Positions 1-11,166 of a DNA stretch of 64,000 nucleotides are shown in pieces. Made by a program: the position numbers and the translations under genes. Each line of letters starts with the position of its first letter. Position 1 is the first letter of the stretch. Source of the stretch: Septoria linicola (taxonomy: Eukaryota > Ascomycota > Dothideomycetes > Mycosphaerellales > Mycosphaerellaceae); contig CP099427.1 in assembly GCA_024114885.1 (NCBI GenBank), positions 992,001 through 1,056,000 on the forward strand, written 5' to 3'. A model generated the notes under the pieces. The model worked only from the letters and a program-made list of their open reading frames with translations. It ran no database searches and was not told the origin of the DNA.

Positions 1-3000
1 TCTATTAGTCTTGTCTATTATATAGTTAGAGTCTATATATCTAGTAAGAAAGCCTTAACTATTCCTTAAGTATCTTAGACTAAGGTCTAGGTTTGATCTT
101 AGGTATCTAGTTAGCTTCTTTAGAGCCTTTATATGTCCTACTATTAGATTACTAATATAGGAGCTTAATCTTCTAAGGGCAAATGAAATATCTAGTCTTA
201 TAATAGTTACAAGCTATATCTATATTCTAATAATAGATTAGTACTCCTATTTGTTATACCTTTTATTATTTAGTCTAGTAGGCTTTAGACTTTTATAGCT
301 ATCTATTAGTAAAAGAGTTAGTAATACAGTCTCTTAACCTATTCCTATCTTAGCTAGGTTCTCTTAGATATAGTGCTTCTAGTTAAGTTTTAGCTAGCCT
401 TGCTATCTGTTTCTTATTAGTCTTATTCTAAGAATCTTGTCTAGTTCTCTAAGATCTTTGATCTTAAAGACCTTACTAAGTTAGTCTTTAAACTAGAGGA
501 CATCTTCTAGTCTCTCTATAGTAATAGGTATGTTATTAATATAGATTAGGATTATTAGGTCTTTCCTTTTCTTATAGATTAGAAGATATAAGTCTACTTC
601 TAATTGTCTGAATCCTATTCCTTTTAGCTTTGATATATATAGCTGATTCTAGTCTCTTATAGCTTACTTTAGCCTATAGAGACTCCTTAGAACTTATAAG
701 ACTATACTAGTTAGTAGGTTAATACCTAGTAGTAGGATTATATAGATGTCCTTATATAGGGTACTCTCTATAAATATATTGTTTATATCTACTTAGTATA
801 GAACTAGGTCCTTCTTATAGACTATAGCTATAAATCCTCTTAGAGTATCCTACTTGACTATAGAGGCAAAGGTTTCTATATAGTCTACTCTATACTTTTA
901 GGAGAACCCTCTTATAACTAGTCTTACTTTAAACTTTTTAATAGCTCTACTAAGCTTTCTCTTAATATTAAAGACCTATCTTAAGGTAACTAGGTTAGCC
1001 TCTTTTAGTAGGACTACTATAGTCTAGGTGTTATTACTTATAAGTATATCTAGCTCCTTCTAAATAGCTTCTTACTAGAGATAACCCTACTTAGGATTAC
1101 TTATTACTTCCTTATAGTTCCTTAGGATTAGAACCTTCTATTTATATATTCCTGCTTCTTTAGTAGCTAAGAATGTAATCTCTTTAACTTCCTCTAAGAA
1201 TTCTAGGTCCTATAGGATACCTAGGTTAATAGAGCTTATAGCTAAGAAGAAAGCCTAATACTCTAGGAGTATTTCCTTATCTAGCTAACTATTCTAATCT
1301 AGCTTAAGCCTAATTAGCTTTAGCTTCTAGTTAAATCTATTAAGTTCTTAGGATACTTTCCTCTTTCTAAGAGTTTGCCTTAGGGCTGTCTACTCCTAAT
1401 CTACCTCTATAGTTTCTTAGGTAGAATTCTTAGATTCTTTCTTAACTTTCCTTTAGTTTAGGAATTTTCTATACTCTCTTATATCTTCTAGTAGAGGTAG
1501 AAGTTGTATAAAGAGTTTCTTTCCTTCCTAAACCTATACTAATAGCTAAGAAGGAGGAGGCTTCTACTAGCCTAGACTAGGAGCACCTAGAGTACTCCTA
1601 CTAGCTTATAGAGCAGGCTAGCTAATAGTTCTTAGCCTTCTAATAGGTCTTCTTTCTAGAGCTAAACTAGAGAGATTCTTAATCTTAATATTTAAGTCTA
1701 ATTCTCTACCTAGCTTATTTTTAAAGAAGATTATATTAGTATACTACTTAATAGCCTTTATATCTAGCTCCTAGAACTTCTATACCTTTACTATATTATT
1801 ATAGTATCTAATAAACATAGTATCCTTTCCTCTATTTATTAGTTTGTTACTCCTTGCCTACTAAGGCTATACTCTTATATCTATATATACTATAGCTCTA
1901 TATCCCTATACCTTAAGGTAGGAGACTATTAGTTTGATCCTATTAAAAGCTTTATTAGGTAAGAGCTTAAATCTCTTAATATTAGGTCTATTTAGAAGCT
2001 TGTTCCTTATATATACCTATGCTTTAAGGGCTTCTAGCTAAAACTTAATAGGTATCTTGCTTTCTTTAAGTATTACTCTAATAGAGGCTTCTAATGTTTA
2101 GATAGACCTCTTAACTACTCTATTTTAGAGTAAATTATAGGCTTTAGTTAGCTTAAGAGTAATTCTAAAGTTCTTCTCCTACTATTTAATTAAAGTAGTA
2201 ATCTCTCTAGTATTATTAGCCCTTATAGACTTAAGGAGTACTACTAACTACCTTTCTACCTTAATCCTCTAGTTCTAAAGAGTAGTTAGTGTATCTAATC
2301 TAGCCTTGAGTAGAAATGCCTATTTCCTTCTTAAGAAGTTATTAATAATCTTAAGCTACTATATAAAACCTTTTACTAATAATAGTAATAGTCTATAGAT
2401 ATCTACTAATATAAGGGCTAGTCTTTTAGGTCTTCTTTTAATAGACTTACCTAGATGTTTCTTTATCTTACCTATTATATAGATCCTATACTTATACTCT
2501 TCCTAGTTAGGAATTAGAATTCTTTCCTTTAGGTTAGTAACTTTATAAAGGTTTAAGAGTAACCCTCTTCTAAAGTATATAAATCTTCTATACTATAGCT
2601 CCTACTGTTTTAGATCCTTCTCTAATAGGGTAGTATAGGTATTATTAACCTCTATAGGATTATATAGTAAGTAATATAACTTTTCCTATAGGAGAGGTAA
2701 TATCTTACTAATAAATAGAACACCTCTAACTAGCTTAGTCTTTATAACTGTTTAGCTATCTAGGGAGGTAAGAGTGAAATTAGGCTTCTAGACTCTAAAT
2801 TACTTACTAAACTAATCCTATAATACAAGATTTACTCTAAGATTAGGAACAAATAGTACCCTATTAAGTAGAACTTCTCCTCCTAAGATTCTCTTTATCT
2901 ATACTAGTCTAGAGTAGGTTATATAGAGGTATCCTCCTCCTACCTTAATCTATACTTTCTTCCTTAGTAGCTTTACTAATCTTTAGCCTCAATTATAGAA

Positions 3001-4516
3001 TAGGCCAATTTATCTTAGTTATTATCTTCTAATAGGGAATTATTATTACTTCTAGAACTAGAGTAAGTTCTAGTATTAGAACTAGAACTAGACTCCTAGG
3101 CTAAAAATCCTTTCTTTAGAAGCTTTCTAGACTTTTCTATCCTCTAAAGCTACTTACCTATTTTCTAGACAACCTTCTTTAGCTTATTATATAATAATAA
3201 CTTGTAGATAGCTTTCTTAATATGTCTAGTATTCCTTAGTAAAGGGGATCTTCTAACCCTCTCTCTAAGGAATAATCCCTAAGGGTCCTTCTAGTTCTTA
3301 GTACTATTTCTCTACTAGGATAGTTTCTTAGTAGTAGGGAGGTTAGGACAATCCTTTAACTAGTGCTTCTCTTTCTTATAGAGCTAGTATATTAGTAGGG
3401 ACTTTCCTTAGTAGGGCTGCCTAGAATAGAATATAGCTAGACCTATATCTATCTTATCTAGATTGTCTCTTACCTCTTAGGACTTAAGTAGAAGGAGAAC
3501 AGTATCTATATCTAAGGATAGTTAGGTTATAATAGCATCCTTAGCTACTTAGTATAATATAGGTAGAGACTATAGGAGATGTTTTAGCCTTTTCTCTTAG
3601 CTCTAGTAGTAAGCTTCCTAAGGATTAATCTTAGTAATCCTCTTACCTAGGCCTCTAAGGTGTCTCTATACTTCCCTAATTATCTTATTAGGTAATATCC
3701 TAAATATAATAAACTACTTAATTAGACCTATAGTATAGGACTTTAGGACTCTATTATACTTGTTCTAGAGAATTACCTATATCTTAGCTACTAGTATAGT
3801 AATATACTATATCTCTAGCTCTATCTTATTATCTTTACTAATACTATATCTAATGCTAAACCTATATACTATATTGTCTTTTAAGAAGTATTGATTCTAA
3901 GTAATATACATCTAGAGACTAGTGTCCTACTAAACTATATATAGGTTCCCTCTAATAATTAGTTAGCTAATTGCCTAGAACTAGTCCTTCCCTTCTAGCT
4001 TGTCTATCTATAGCTTAAACTATCTCTTCTAGTTAGTTCTATCTAGGATTAGAATCCTTTAGCTCTTCTTGTCCTCTTAGTCTATTATAGAAATAGGTAA
4101 ATAGAATAAATAATTAGTAGAATACTTTAGACTAGCTAAGGATTCTAGAGAAGAGTAATTTCTTATAGTAGGGAGACTAGCTCTAAGGGACAGGGATTCC
4201 TCGTATTTAGGAAATTACTAAGACTTAGATCTTTCTCTCTTAGTAGAGTTTCTATTACTAGGTAGTAGGAAGGCTAAGTAGCCTCTTCTAACTCTAGTAA
4301 TACTAGGTACAATAGTAGAGAACTAGGCAGGTATTAATAAAGTAGAAACATACTACTGTCTTATAGAGATCTTTACTAACTTATATACTACTAGGTATAA
4401 ACTAGCTTCGTTAGTAATATAGTTAGAGAAACTTCTAGGCCCTAAATGTTTTCTATAAACTATAAGGGATACAAGTAACCTATACTAATATAGGTTGCTC
4501 CTATTTAGTGTATAAA

Positions 4517-4531
4517 CCCGGGCTTATAACC
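4517..4531 (-). other. Copia primer-binding site, half-tRNA iMet type
   Basis: Directly inside the LTR the minus strand reads GGTTATAAGCCCGGG. GGTTATGAGCCC is complementary to the anticodon stem-loop of eukaryotic initiator tRNA-Met, the site used by copia-type elements that prime with a cleaved tRNA. One base differs, a TpG-to-TpA change of RIP type. The inverted copy repeats the motif at 62927-62941. Confidence 0.7.
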
Positions 4532-4808
4532 TATTAAAAGTAGAGGGCGTGTTATATACTATACAATATTAAGGAGGGTATAGCGTAGTAAAGAAGAATA
4601 GGGGATTAATCTTAAACTAACTTATATATATAGTGTAGTAGCAATATGCTAGGAACTAAATACAAAGTTAATTAAGTTAGTTATCTAAGAAGAGAAGAAA
4701 GAGAAGCAAGATATACCTCTTGCTAAGCCTTAGGTAGGTGCCTTAGGTATCTAGAACTATACTTAGAAGTCTATATCTAGACTAACTATCTAGAATGTAT
4801 TCTTAATA
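4532..4808 (-). repeat. Copia LTR (5' LTR of the left copy)
   Basis: This 277-bp segment is repeated at 44598-44874 (same orientation) and 62650-62926 (inverted). All three copies have the same length, and on the element strand they start TATTAAGAATA and end in TTTTAATA. These ends fit TGTTA...TAACA after RIP-type C-to-T changes. Confidence 0.85.
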
Positions 4809-6728
4809 CTTATTACTATTAATCTAACGCTAGGCTGTCTTTAAGAGCTTACTATAATCTAAGTTACTATTATTAAGGTCTAACCTAAGATAGGCCTAGA
4901 GTCTCTTACTAAAACGAAATAGAAGGCCTCGTACGAATAGAAGAGTACGAGAACGCTTATCTATATACGAAGTAGGTATAGTATTAGAGTAGAGTATAAA
5001 CTACCTTAAGTACTCTAAGAGATTATTATTCTCGCTATAGTTAACCTTATAAAGGTTTTCTATATAGTAGTAGTTTCCGAGTATATATATATTATCGTAC
5101 TTTTAGTATTCCTTAATAATCGACTCTTTAAACTTAGCGTAGTCTCGGTCGTAGAAACTATTAAGGCGCTAGTATCGTCTACGTTAGATAACTATAACCT
5201 AAGTAAGTAACTTCTTATAAAGCTATTTATTATTATTAATAAATAGGATAGCGTAGTTACTATATAGTACTTTAAAACGCTTAATATACTCGGTTACGTT
5301 CTCTCTATTAAAGAAGGGATTCTAGTCCGAGCTAGGTAGTAGCGGAACCTAAGCGATAATTACCTTCTAGCTTTAAGTTACTTAGATAGTCTCTATAAGT
5401 AGCTAGAACTACGTTATAGATAGTCTACCTCCTAAGTTCGGTTCTTAAAAGATATTAGTATTAGAGTTAAGATTAGTACCTCTTTAGTCCTTCGCTTTTA
5501 TAGATATATCGTTATCTAGTAGAGAGAATAAAGTAAAAGCGAGTAGTAGCTTTACTAGGGATCTTTAAATTTACTTATTAAGCTAGTTAGATAAGCTACT
5601 CTCTAGTATTTTAGGCTAGCTAGTAGATACTAATTTACTTATAGAGCTCGTTCGAAGGTATTCTAAGAGTATATTATACTCTCCTTAATTAAGGTTTTTT
5701 AAATAAAATATAGTTATTATTTAAAACGATAACTAAAAAACAAGAGTCTAAAATTTTCTTAGCTATCTAAAAGTAAACGTTAAACTTTTTATTATAATAC
5801 TAGAGCTATATTAATTATACCTAATAAGTAAGGTATATCGTATCGTATAGTTCGACCGTTTATAGCTAGGCGCGTTCGTCTTGCTTATTTAGGTAATTTA
5901 CTATATAACTATAGTAGTATAATATTACGTTAGCCTATACTATATACTAGGTCTAGGGCCTTAGACGTAATTAGTATCCTTAGCTAAACGATTAGCGTCT
6001 AACGCTATACTAGGGCTTATTCTAAGCGATCTATATACTAGGAGATACGAGATTACTTAGATAGGTCTAGCCTATCCTATAGCCTCTACGCTATCTAAAC
6101 TAGAGCGTTTTTATACTAAACCGGGGTCTAATCGAAGACTATTATAGGTATAGAGACTCTAAGTAAATCTCCGATATAGTAAGTCGCCTTACTATCTATA
6201 TAATAACTACCGAATAGATCCGTACTAAGAGATACTAGAGGTTTATAACTTTTCTAGGTTAGAGCGATATCTATATTCTAGAAGCTTCTATATTATTATA
6301 GCTCTTTAAGTCGCCTCTTATATAGGCTTCTTTTAGGCCTCTTATTAATGTTTATAGTATATTAGTTCTCGCTTTAAGACTACTATCTACTCTCTACGCT
6401 TCTAGTCCTAGTATAAGAGAGAAGAGATAGCTCTATCTTCGGCTCTATTAATAGATAATAACTACCCTAATACTAACCTCTTAGGTAGGTATAAGAGTAG
6501 TCGCTATAGAACAAGACCTATTTAGAGAGTAATAGTCTTATAATATATTAATTAAATAGTAGTAACGAGCTTAAAATAGTAGCTCTAGGACTAAGAGCTA
6601 TATACTAGGACTATAGGATATTAAATTAATTATATAGAGTAAATATTACTATCTTAGAAACGAGCTACTACCTTGCTTTTATACTAAAACTACTAAGTAC
6701 GGTATATAGGTAGGCTTTTACCTTACTA
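4809..6728 (-). mobile_element. Ty3/Gypsy element fragment interrupted by the Copia insertion
   Basis: This RIP-degraded sequence is colinear with 59,990-61,907 of the complete Gypsy element. It covers the 5' internal region and the 5' LTR. The homology begins exactly where the Copia LTR ends, so the rest of this Gypsy copy should lie beyond the left window edge, on the far side of the Copia element. No intact ORF remains. Confidence 0.75.
6449..6728 (-). repeat. Gypsy LTR (left copy)
   Basis: This segment of about 280 bp matches 48651-48929 and 61629-61907. Shared sequence begins at TAATAGATAATAACTAC and ends at CCTTACTA, with different flanks beyond. Confidence 0.75.
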
Positions 6729-7110
6729 GTAGGGATCTAAAACGTTTCTTTAATATCGTCGCTATCTAAATTAATTAATACGTCCTATCTACGCGTATTA
6801 TATATCTACTTTACTTTCTTTAAATATAGACGTTTACGTTTACGATAGTAGTTATATATTTAAAGTATACGATTATCTTTTATAAAATCGTAGAGAGCTT
6901 TAGTAATACTATATTTAATATAAGGCTTTAGGCCTAGAGATAGCGCTTCTATAGGAAATAAGGCGATACTCCTATTATAAAGTATATAGAGTTATATTAT
7001 AAAGTAGTATACGTACTTCTATTATAAAGCGTATAGAGTTATATTATAAAGTAGTATACGTATTATAAAAGAAGTATTATAGGCGCTAAGATAGGAGTAG
7101 GTTACGTGCT
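6729..7110. repeat. AT-rich RIP-type sequence outside the Gypsy LTR
   Basis: This is unassigned AT-rich sequence with almost no CpA/TpG and no ORF. It forms the left border of the gene island; base composition becomes balanced at about 7,110. It contains a two-unit tandem repeat. Confidence 0.6.
6974..7065. repeat. Two-unit tandem repeat, period about 47 bp
   Basis: The unit beginning ATTATAAAG and ending near AGTAGTATACGTA occurs at 6974-7020 and again from 7021, with about one difference in the alignable part. Confidence 0.7.
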
Positions 7111-8183
7111 AGCAGATTTCTAAGAAACGCTCTCAACTAATTATTTTTAGACCCTGTTTTTTTTCGTATAGTAGTATAGACCTCGTAAACTCGGTCAATA
7201 ATTTTCTCCACGTGAATATATCGAACAATGCTATGCATAACGATCCATCCCGCAAGGCGAGACCGGGTAGTGAGCGAGAAGATTCCTTAGCATTGCACGT
7301 TAACCGGTTTTACAAACCCTGAACTAGTCGCGTAAGAGAAGAGAAGAGGATTGGGGGGTCTCAGAGGAAAGCGACTTCCCCAATCTCTCCACTTCTCGGC
7401 GCCTTGGCAGCGAATCCGGGTGAAAACTGCTCTCCATCCCACCTCCACACCGGATGCCATCTCATTGAGCACCTTCCAGACAAATATATGACTTTGAGCG
7501 GACACTGGCACTTCATCGATAGAAGATGTAGCCGTGGCGGCTGCAGGTACGGTCGTGTAGAGAAATGCTGTTCACCTCTTTGGACCTTCGCACGGCGTGC
7601 CTCATGACGAGCTCGACTTCTGCTCCTCGCTTGCGTGAATGGAGACATAGTCAATGGAGATGAGTTGTCATCGTATGACCACCAAGTCTTGCCCGACGAC
7701 CGCAGCATAGTGGTTCAACGATGAATTGTGGGATGTGGGATAAATGCTATTCTGCCTGTCTCTCACGCTAACCATGACTGGGGTATGGGGTAGGCCAAAG
7801 GCGGAGAAGCCATGGTGCAGATCAAAGTACAGTCCACTAATTGTTCCGGGCGAGTTCCAAGGACATGGACACAGAGTCGAGACGTAACCCTCGTGATCCT
7901 ATGTTGCCTCCCCAATCTCGCAAATGGCAGCAGCCACCACTGACTACACAACATACCCGGTGGGATTGACTGACTGCGTACACTGAGCATATGGCCTCGA
8001 ACTCACACGTGGGAAATATTGATAGGCAGCAGATCGTCTGCTAGCGCTCTATATCCTGGCTCTCAATCACTCTCTCGCCGAGCTCACTGATTTTTGACTC
8101 GGTCGTAGATAGACGGCTTTCACCCACTCAAGCTTTGCCTCGATCGCACAAGCAACTAGCGTCGACTGGACCAAGACGGCAAC
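7111..8183. other. Intergenic: island border and transporter upstream region
   Basis: I see no supportable gene. Short ORFs on both strands lack domain character and splice context. The segment includes the switch from RIP-type to normal base composition and the presumed promoter of the downstream transporter. Confidence 0.5.
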
Positions 8184-9855
8184 ATGGCCGACGACAAGGG
8201 CGGCGCAGGTATTGACCACAATGAGCTGCAGGCTCAGAACTCTCCGAGCCATATCAAAGAGGGCCTGGTGCTCGCCGCCGAAGGAAACGATGCAGAGCAT
8301 GCTTTGGGTCTTTGGGCATCGATCAAGAAGCACCCATGGGCCTGCTTCTGGTCCATCGCCATCTCTACATCCATCATCATGGAGGGATATGATATTGTCC
8401 TGATATCCTCTCTATTCGGCCAGCCAGCGTTCGCGCAAAGATACGGCGAGTACATCGAATCCTCTCAAAGCTATCAAATCAGCGCCAAATGGCAGTCTGC
8501 CCTCTCCAATGGCACAGGAATAGGAACGATCATCGGAGCGTTCTTGAACGGATATCTTACGACAAAGTTTGGCTACAAGAAGACGTTGCTCGCATCGCTT
8601 GCATTCATGACCGGCGCCATCTTCATCCCATTCTTCTCTCCGTCCATCGAGGTCCTGCTGGTTGGGCAGATTATGTGCGGCATTCCATGGGGAGTTTTTG
8701 CTACCAGCTCTCCTAGCTACGCGTCCGAGATCTGCCCTACCGCTCTTCGAGGATATCTGGCTGTGTATGTAAACCTCACCTGGGCCTTCGGCCAGCTCGT
8801 ATCTGCTGGCGTCATGTCAGCCTTCTCGGAGGGCACCTCACAGTGGGCATACAGAATTCCGTTCGCGATACAATGGACCTGGCCCATTCCGATTGCAGTG
8901 ATGGTGTTCCTAGCGCCTGAGTCTCCCTGGTACCATGTCAGAAATGGAAACGTCGAGGCGGCGAAGCGTATCGTTGCACGTCTGCAAACACAGCCTACCC
9001 CTGACGACCTGGATAAAACTGTCGCCATGATGGTTCACACGAATGAGCTCGAAAAGCAGATTGAGGAGGGTACATCATATTGGGACTGCTTCAAGGGCGT
9101 CGATCGTAGACGAACCGAGATCGCGTGCATGGTATGCTCAGTTCTATCGCTTATGATGGAGACAAATGCTGACACATCTTCAGGTCTTCGCAGCTCAGCC
9201 TTTCTGTGGCTCTGCGATGGGTGGAACGCCCACTTATTTCTTCCTCCAAGCCGGTCTACCAGTGTCGATCTCCTTCAAAATGTCCGTCGGCGGTCTTGCC
9301 TTGGCTTGCGTTGGCACCTTGATCTCCTGGAAACTCATGCATTCCTTCGGTCGCCGCACTTTGTATCTCTGGGGCCTGGGCTCACTCTCAGCCTTGTTGT
9401 GCATCGTGGGATTTATCTCAGTCGGCGCCAGCCACTCGAAAGAAGGCAACTTCGCTCAAGCAGCCATGATGCTGTTGTGGCTGTTTATTTACTACATGAG
9501 CGTTGGACCGATATGCTATGCTATCATCACAGAAGCATCCTCGACCCGACTGCGAAGCAAGAGTGTGTGTCTGTCTCGCATTGCATACTACATCGCGCAG
9601 ATTATCAGCAATGCCGTCAACCCATTCATGCTCAACCCCACGGCTGGCAACTGGAAAGGCAAGACTGGCTTCGTCTGGGGTGGATGCGCTTTCCTCTTCC
9701 TCGTCTGGACTTTTTTCAGACTTCCAGAGATGAAGGACCGAACTTATGAAGAGCTGGATGTGTTGTTCGCTAAGCGCACTGCGACTCGTGCATTCAAAAA
9801 GGCTGATGCTGATCCATATGCGTCGCAGTCGTATGGTACGAGGGAGAGCTCGTGA
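8184..9855 (+). CDS. MFS sugar transporter, alpha-glucoside (maltose) permease type
   Basis: Predicted proton-coupled sugar importer of the plasma membrane, fungal MAL/alpha-glucoside branch of the MFS sugar porters. Exons 8184-9131 and 9184-9855 encode 539 aa. The 52-bp intron starts GTATGC, has a GCTGAC branch site and ends CAG. Without splicing the frame runs into unrelated sequence. Diagnostic motifs are FGYKK in the first cytoplasmic loop, RGYLAVYVNLTWAFGQL, PESPWY at the end of the N-terminal half, FGRRTLY in the second half, and LPEMKDRTYEELDVLF at the C terminus. About 12 membrane segments are visible. The ATG lies in a good context (aacATGgc). Substrate is inferred from PESPWY and the overall resemblance; a related disaccharide or hexose is possible. 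The gene is the outermost of the island and lies about 1 kb from the RIP block. Confidence 0.9.
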
Positions 9856-10134
9856 ACATAATGCCTTTGCTGGGAGGGATAATATGGACTAGTCTCACAT
9901 GGCGTCGAATGAGCAATGTGCACGAACGCGACAATGTTGGGAAAGGCAGAAAGGCGGCTGGAGAGGTTTGAATATCTCGCCCCGTATAGCCAAGCCTCTT
10001 GCTCCATTCAACATCACTTCCGTAGAAACCAATGCCATGTCCTTTCGGAACTCACTTCATGTCGTTTATGCACAAGCATCTAAGCACGGCATCGGACAAA
10101 CATGTGACCGAATGTGCTTCAATCCTTCGATTCT

Positions 10135-10707
10135 TCACGACAGCATCCACGCCAACACCGCAATCAACACCGCGAGCATACCCACCACACCCGCCCACCA
10201 GAATGGATCCAACAAATGATCACGCAACTCGCGCATCAGCCCAAGCCCAACCCCTCCAGCTTCTTCAACTTCCCTTCTCAACCCCTCAACACTCAGAGGC
10301 ATCCCCCTCCCCCTCGCCTTAACGCTAGCCAGTCTAGCATCTCCGACATGAAACAGAATCGCACCAGTTCTTGAATGCGCTCCATTACTCAGAGGATGCA
10401 TGTGGACTTTTAACTTTGCATGTTTTTGCAATGTCCGATGTAGTGAAGTATAATTGGCCAGGCAATCTTGTTTTTGGCCGACGATGTGGAATAGGTAGTT
10501 GTTGTAGAGATACTCGCTGGCTTCAGTATGGATTTGACGGCAGGATTGGAGGAGATTTGTAGGGATGTTTGTGCTTGTATTGATGGCTATTAGGCTGCTG
10601 TGGCGTGCTTGAATGTAGATGAGTTTGTTGGATGGGAAGAGATGTTGGTAGACGAGGTGGCGAATGTCGTATGGTAAGGTGAGTAGTCTTGATGTTTCTG
10701 TTTCCAT
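10135..10707 (-). CDS. 2EXR/F-box-like protein with C-terminal membrane anchor
   Basis: Single-exon gene of 190 aa when started at 10707 (METETSRLLTLPYDI). An in-frame upstream ATG at 10833 would add 42 residues that look like untranslated leader. The N-terminal part has the fungal 2EXR/F-box-like pattern: LPYDIRHLVYQHLF, then LLQSCRQIHTEASEYLY. The last 20 or so residues (WWAGVVGMLAVLIAVLAWML) form one hydrophobic segment that reads as a tail anchor. Molecular function of these proteins is unknown. The gene converges on the transporter, with 279 bp between stop codons. Confidence 0.65.
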   Translation of the reverse strand: METETSRLLTLPYDIRHLVYQHLFPSNKLIYIQARHSSLIAINTSTNIPTNLLQSCRQIHTEASEYLYNNYLFHIVGQKQDCLANYTSLHRTLQKHAKLKVHMHPLSNGAHSRTGAILFHVGDARLASVKARGRGMPLSVEGLRREVEEAGGVGLGLMRELRDHLLDPFWWAGVVGMLAVLIAVLAWMLS

Positions 10708-11166
10708 TATGATGTGAATCGATTGATGTCTCTTTTCAAGAGCGTTCCTGCATGATAAACAGTTGACTTGCAGCTGCCTGATCGACAAGCGCTCCTCCCG
10801 CTTGTGGCTGTGCTGAGGCTGCACTTTTCCCATCGACGCTTGGCCGCTCTATTACCCGATTCCCAAGGACACTGATTACAATGGTATGAGAAACCTTTTA
10901 GATCAGTTTTGAATTCATGTCTATCGCAAAGGACTGGTCACCCGGCACCGTTACTATCCTAGGTCGATCATGGGAATCGCCGCATTTCGGACATCTCCAA
11001 CAGCAATTAGCGTAGACAGAATGATCAGGCAGTCGCTGCCTTCCATTGTCCAAGGGCAAAATCAAGCGCATTAACTGACTGCCAGTGCCATTGTGCGCCA
11101 GGCGCTTACTCGGCAGCTCGATTACTCTCTCTTCGTATGCACATAGCCTTCCCACGCACTGCTTAC
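10708..11166. other. Intergenic, no gene seen
   Basis: This lies between two minus-strand genes. It presumably holds the promoter of the 2EXR-like gene and the 3' end of the next one. The ORF at 10898-11170 has no recognisable features. Confidence 0.4.

Larger units (their letters stand above)
1..4808 (-). mobile_element. Ty1/Copia LTR retrotransposon, RIP-degraded, partial
   Basis: This is an AT-rich block with no surviving long ORF. Read on the minus strand it runs from the 5' LTR (4532-4808) through gag-like sequence toward reverse transcriptase, and continues past the left window edge. The complement of about 525-560 still reads as a Copia RT active-site region, with the YVDD motif mutated to a YINN-like form. 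The gag-integrase-RT order expected for Copia is inferred. Stops are mostly TAA/TAG at sites that would have been CAA/CAG. Positions 1-970 match 46,013-46,985, and the LTR end matches 62,650-64,000 in inverted orientation. CpA and TpG are rare but more frequent here than in the right-flank copy. Confidence 0.8.
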
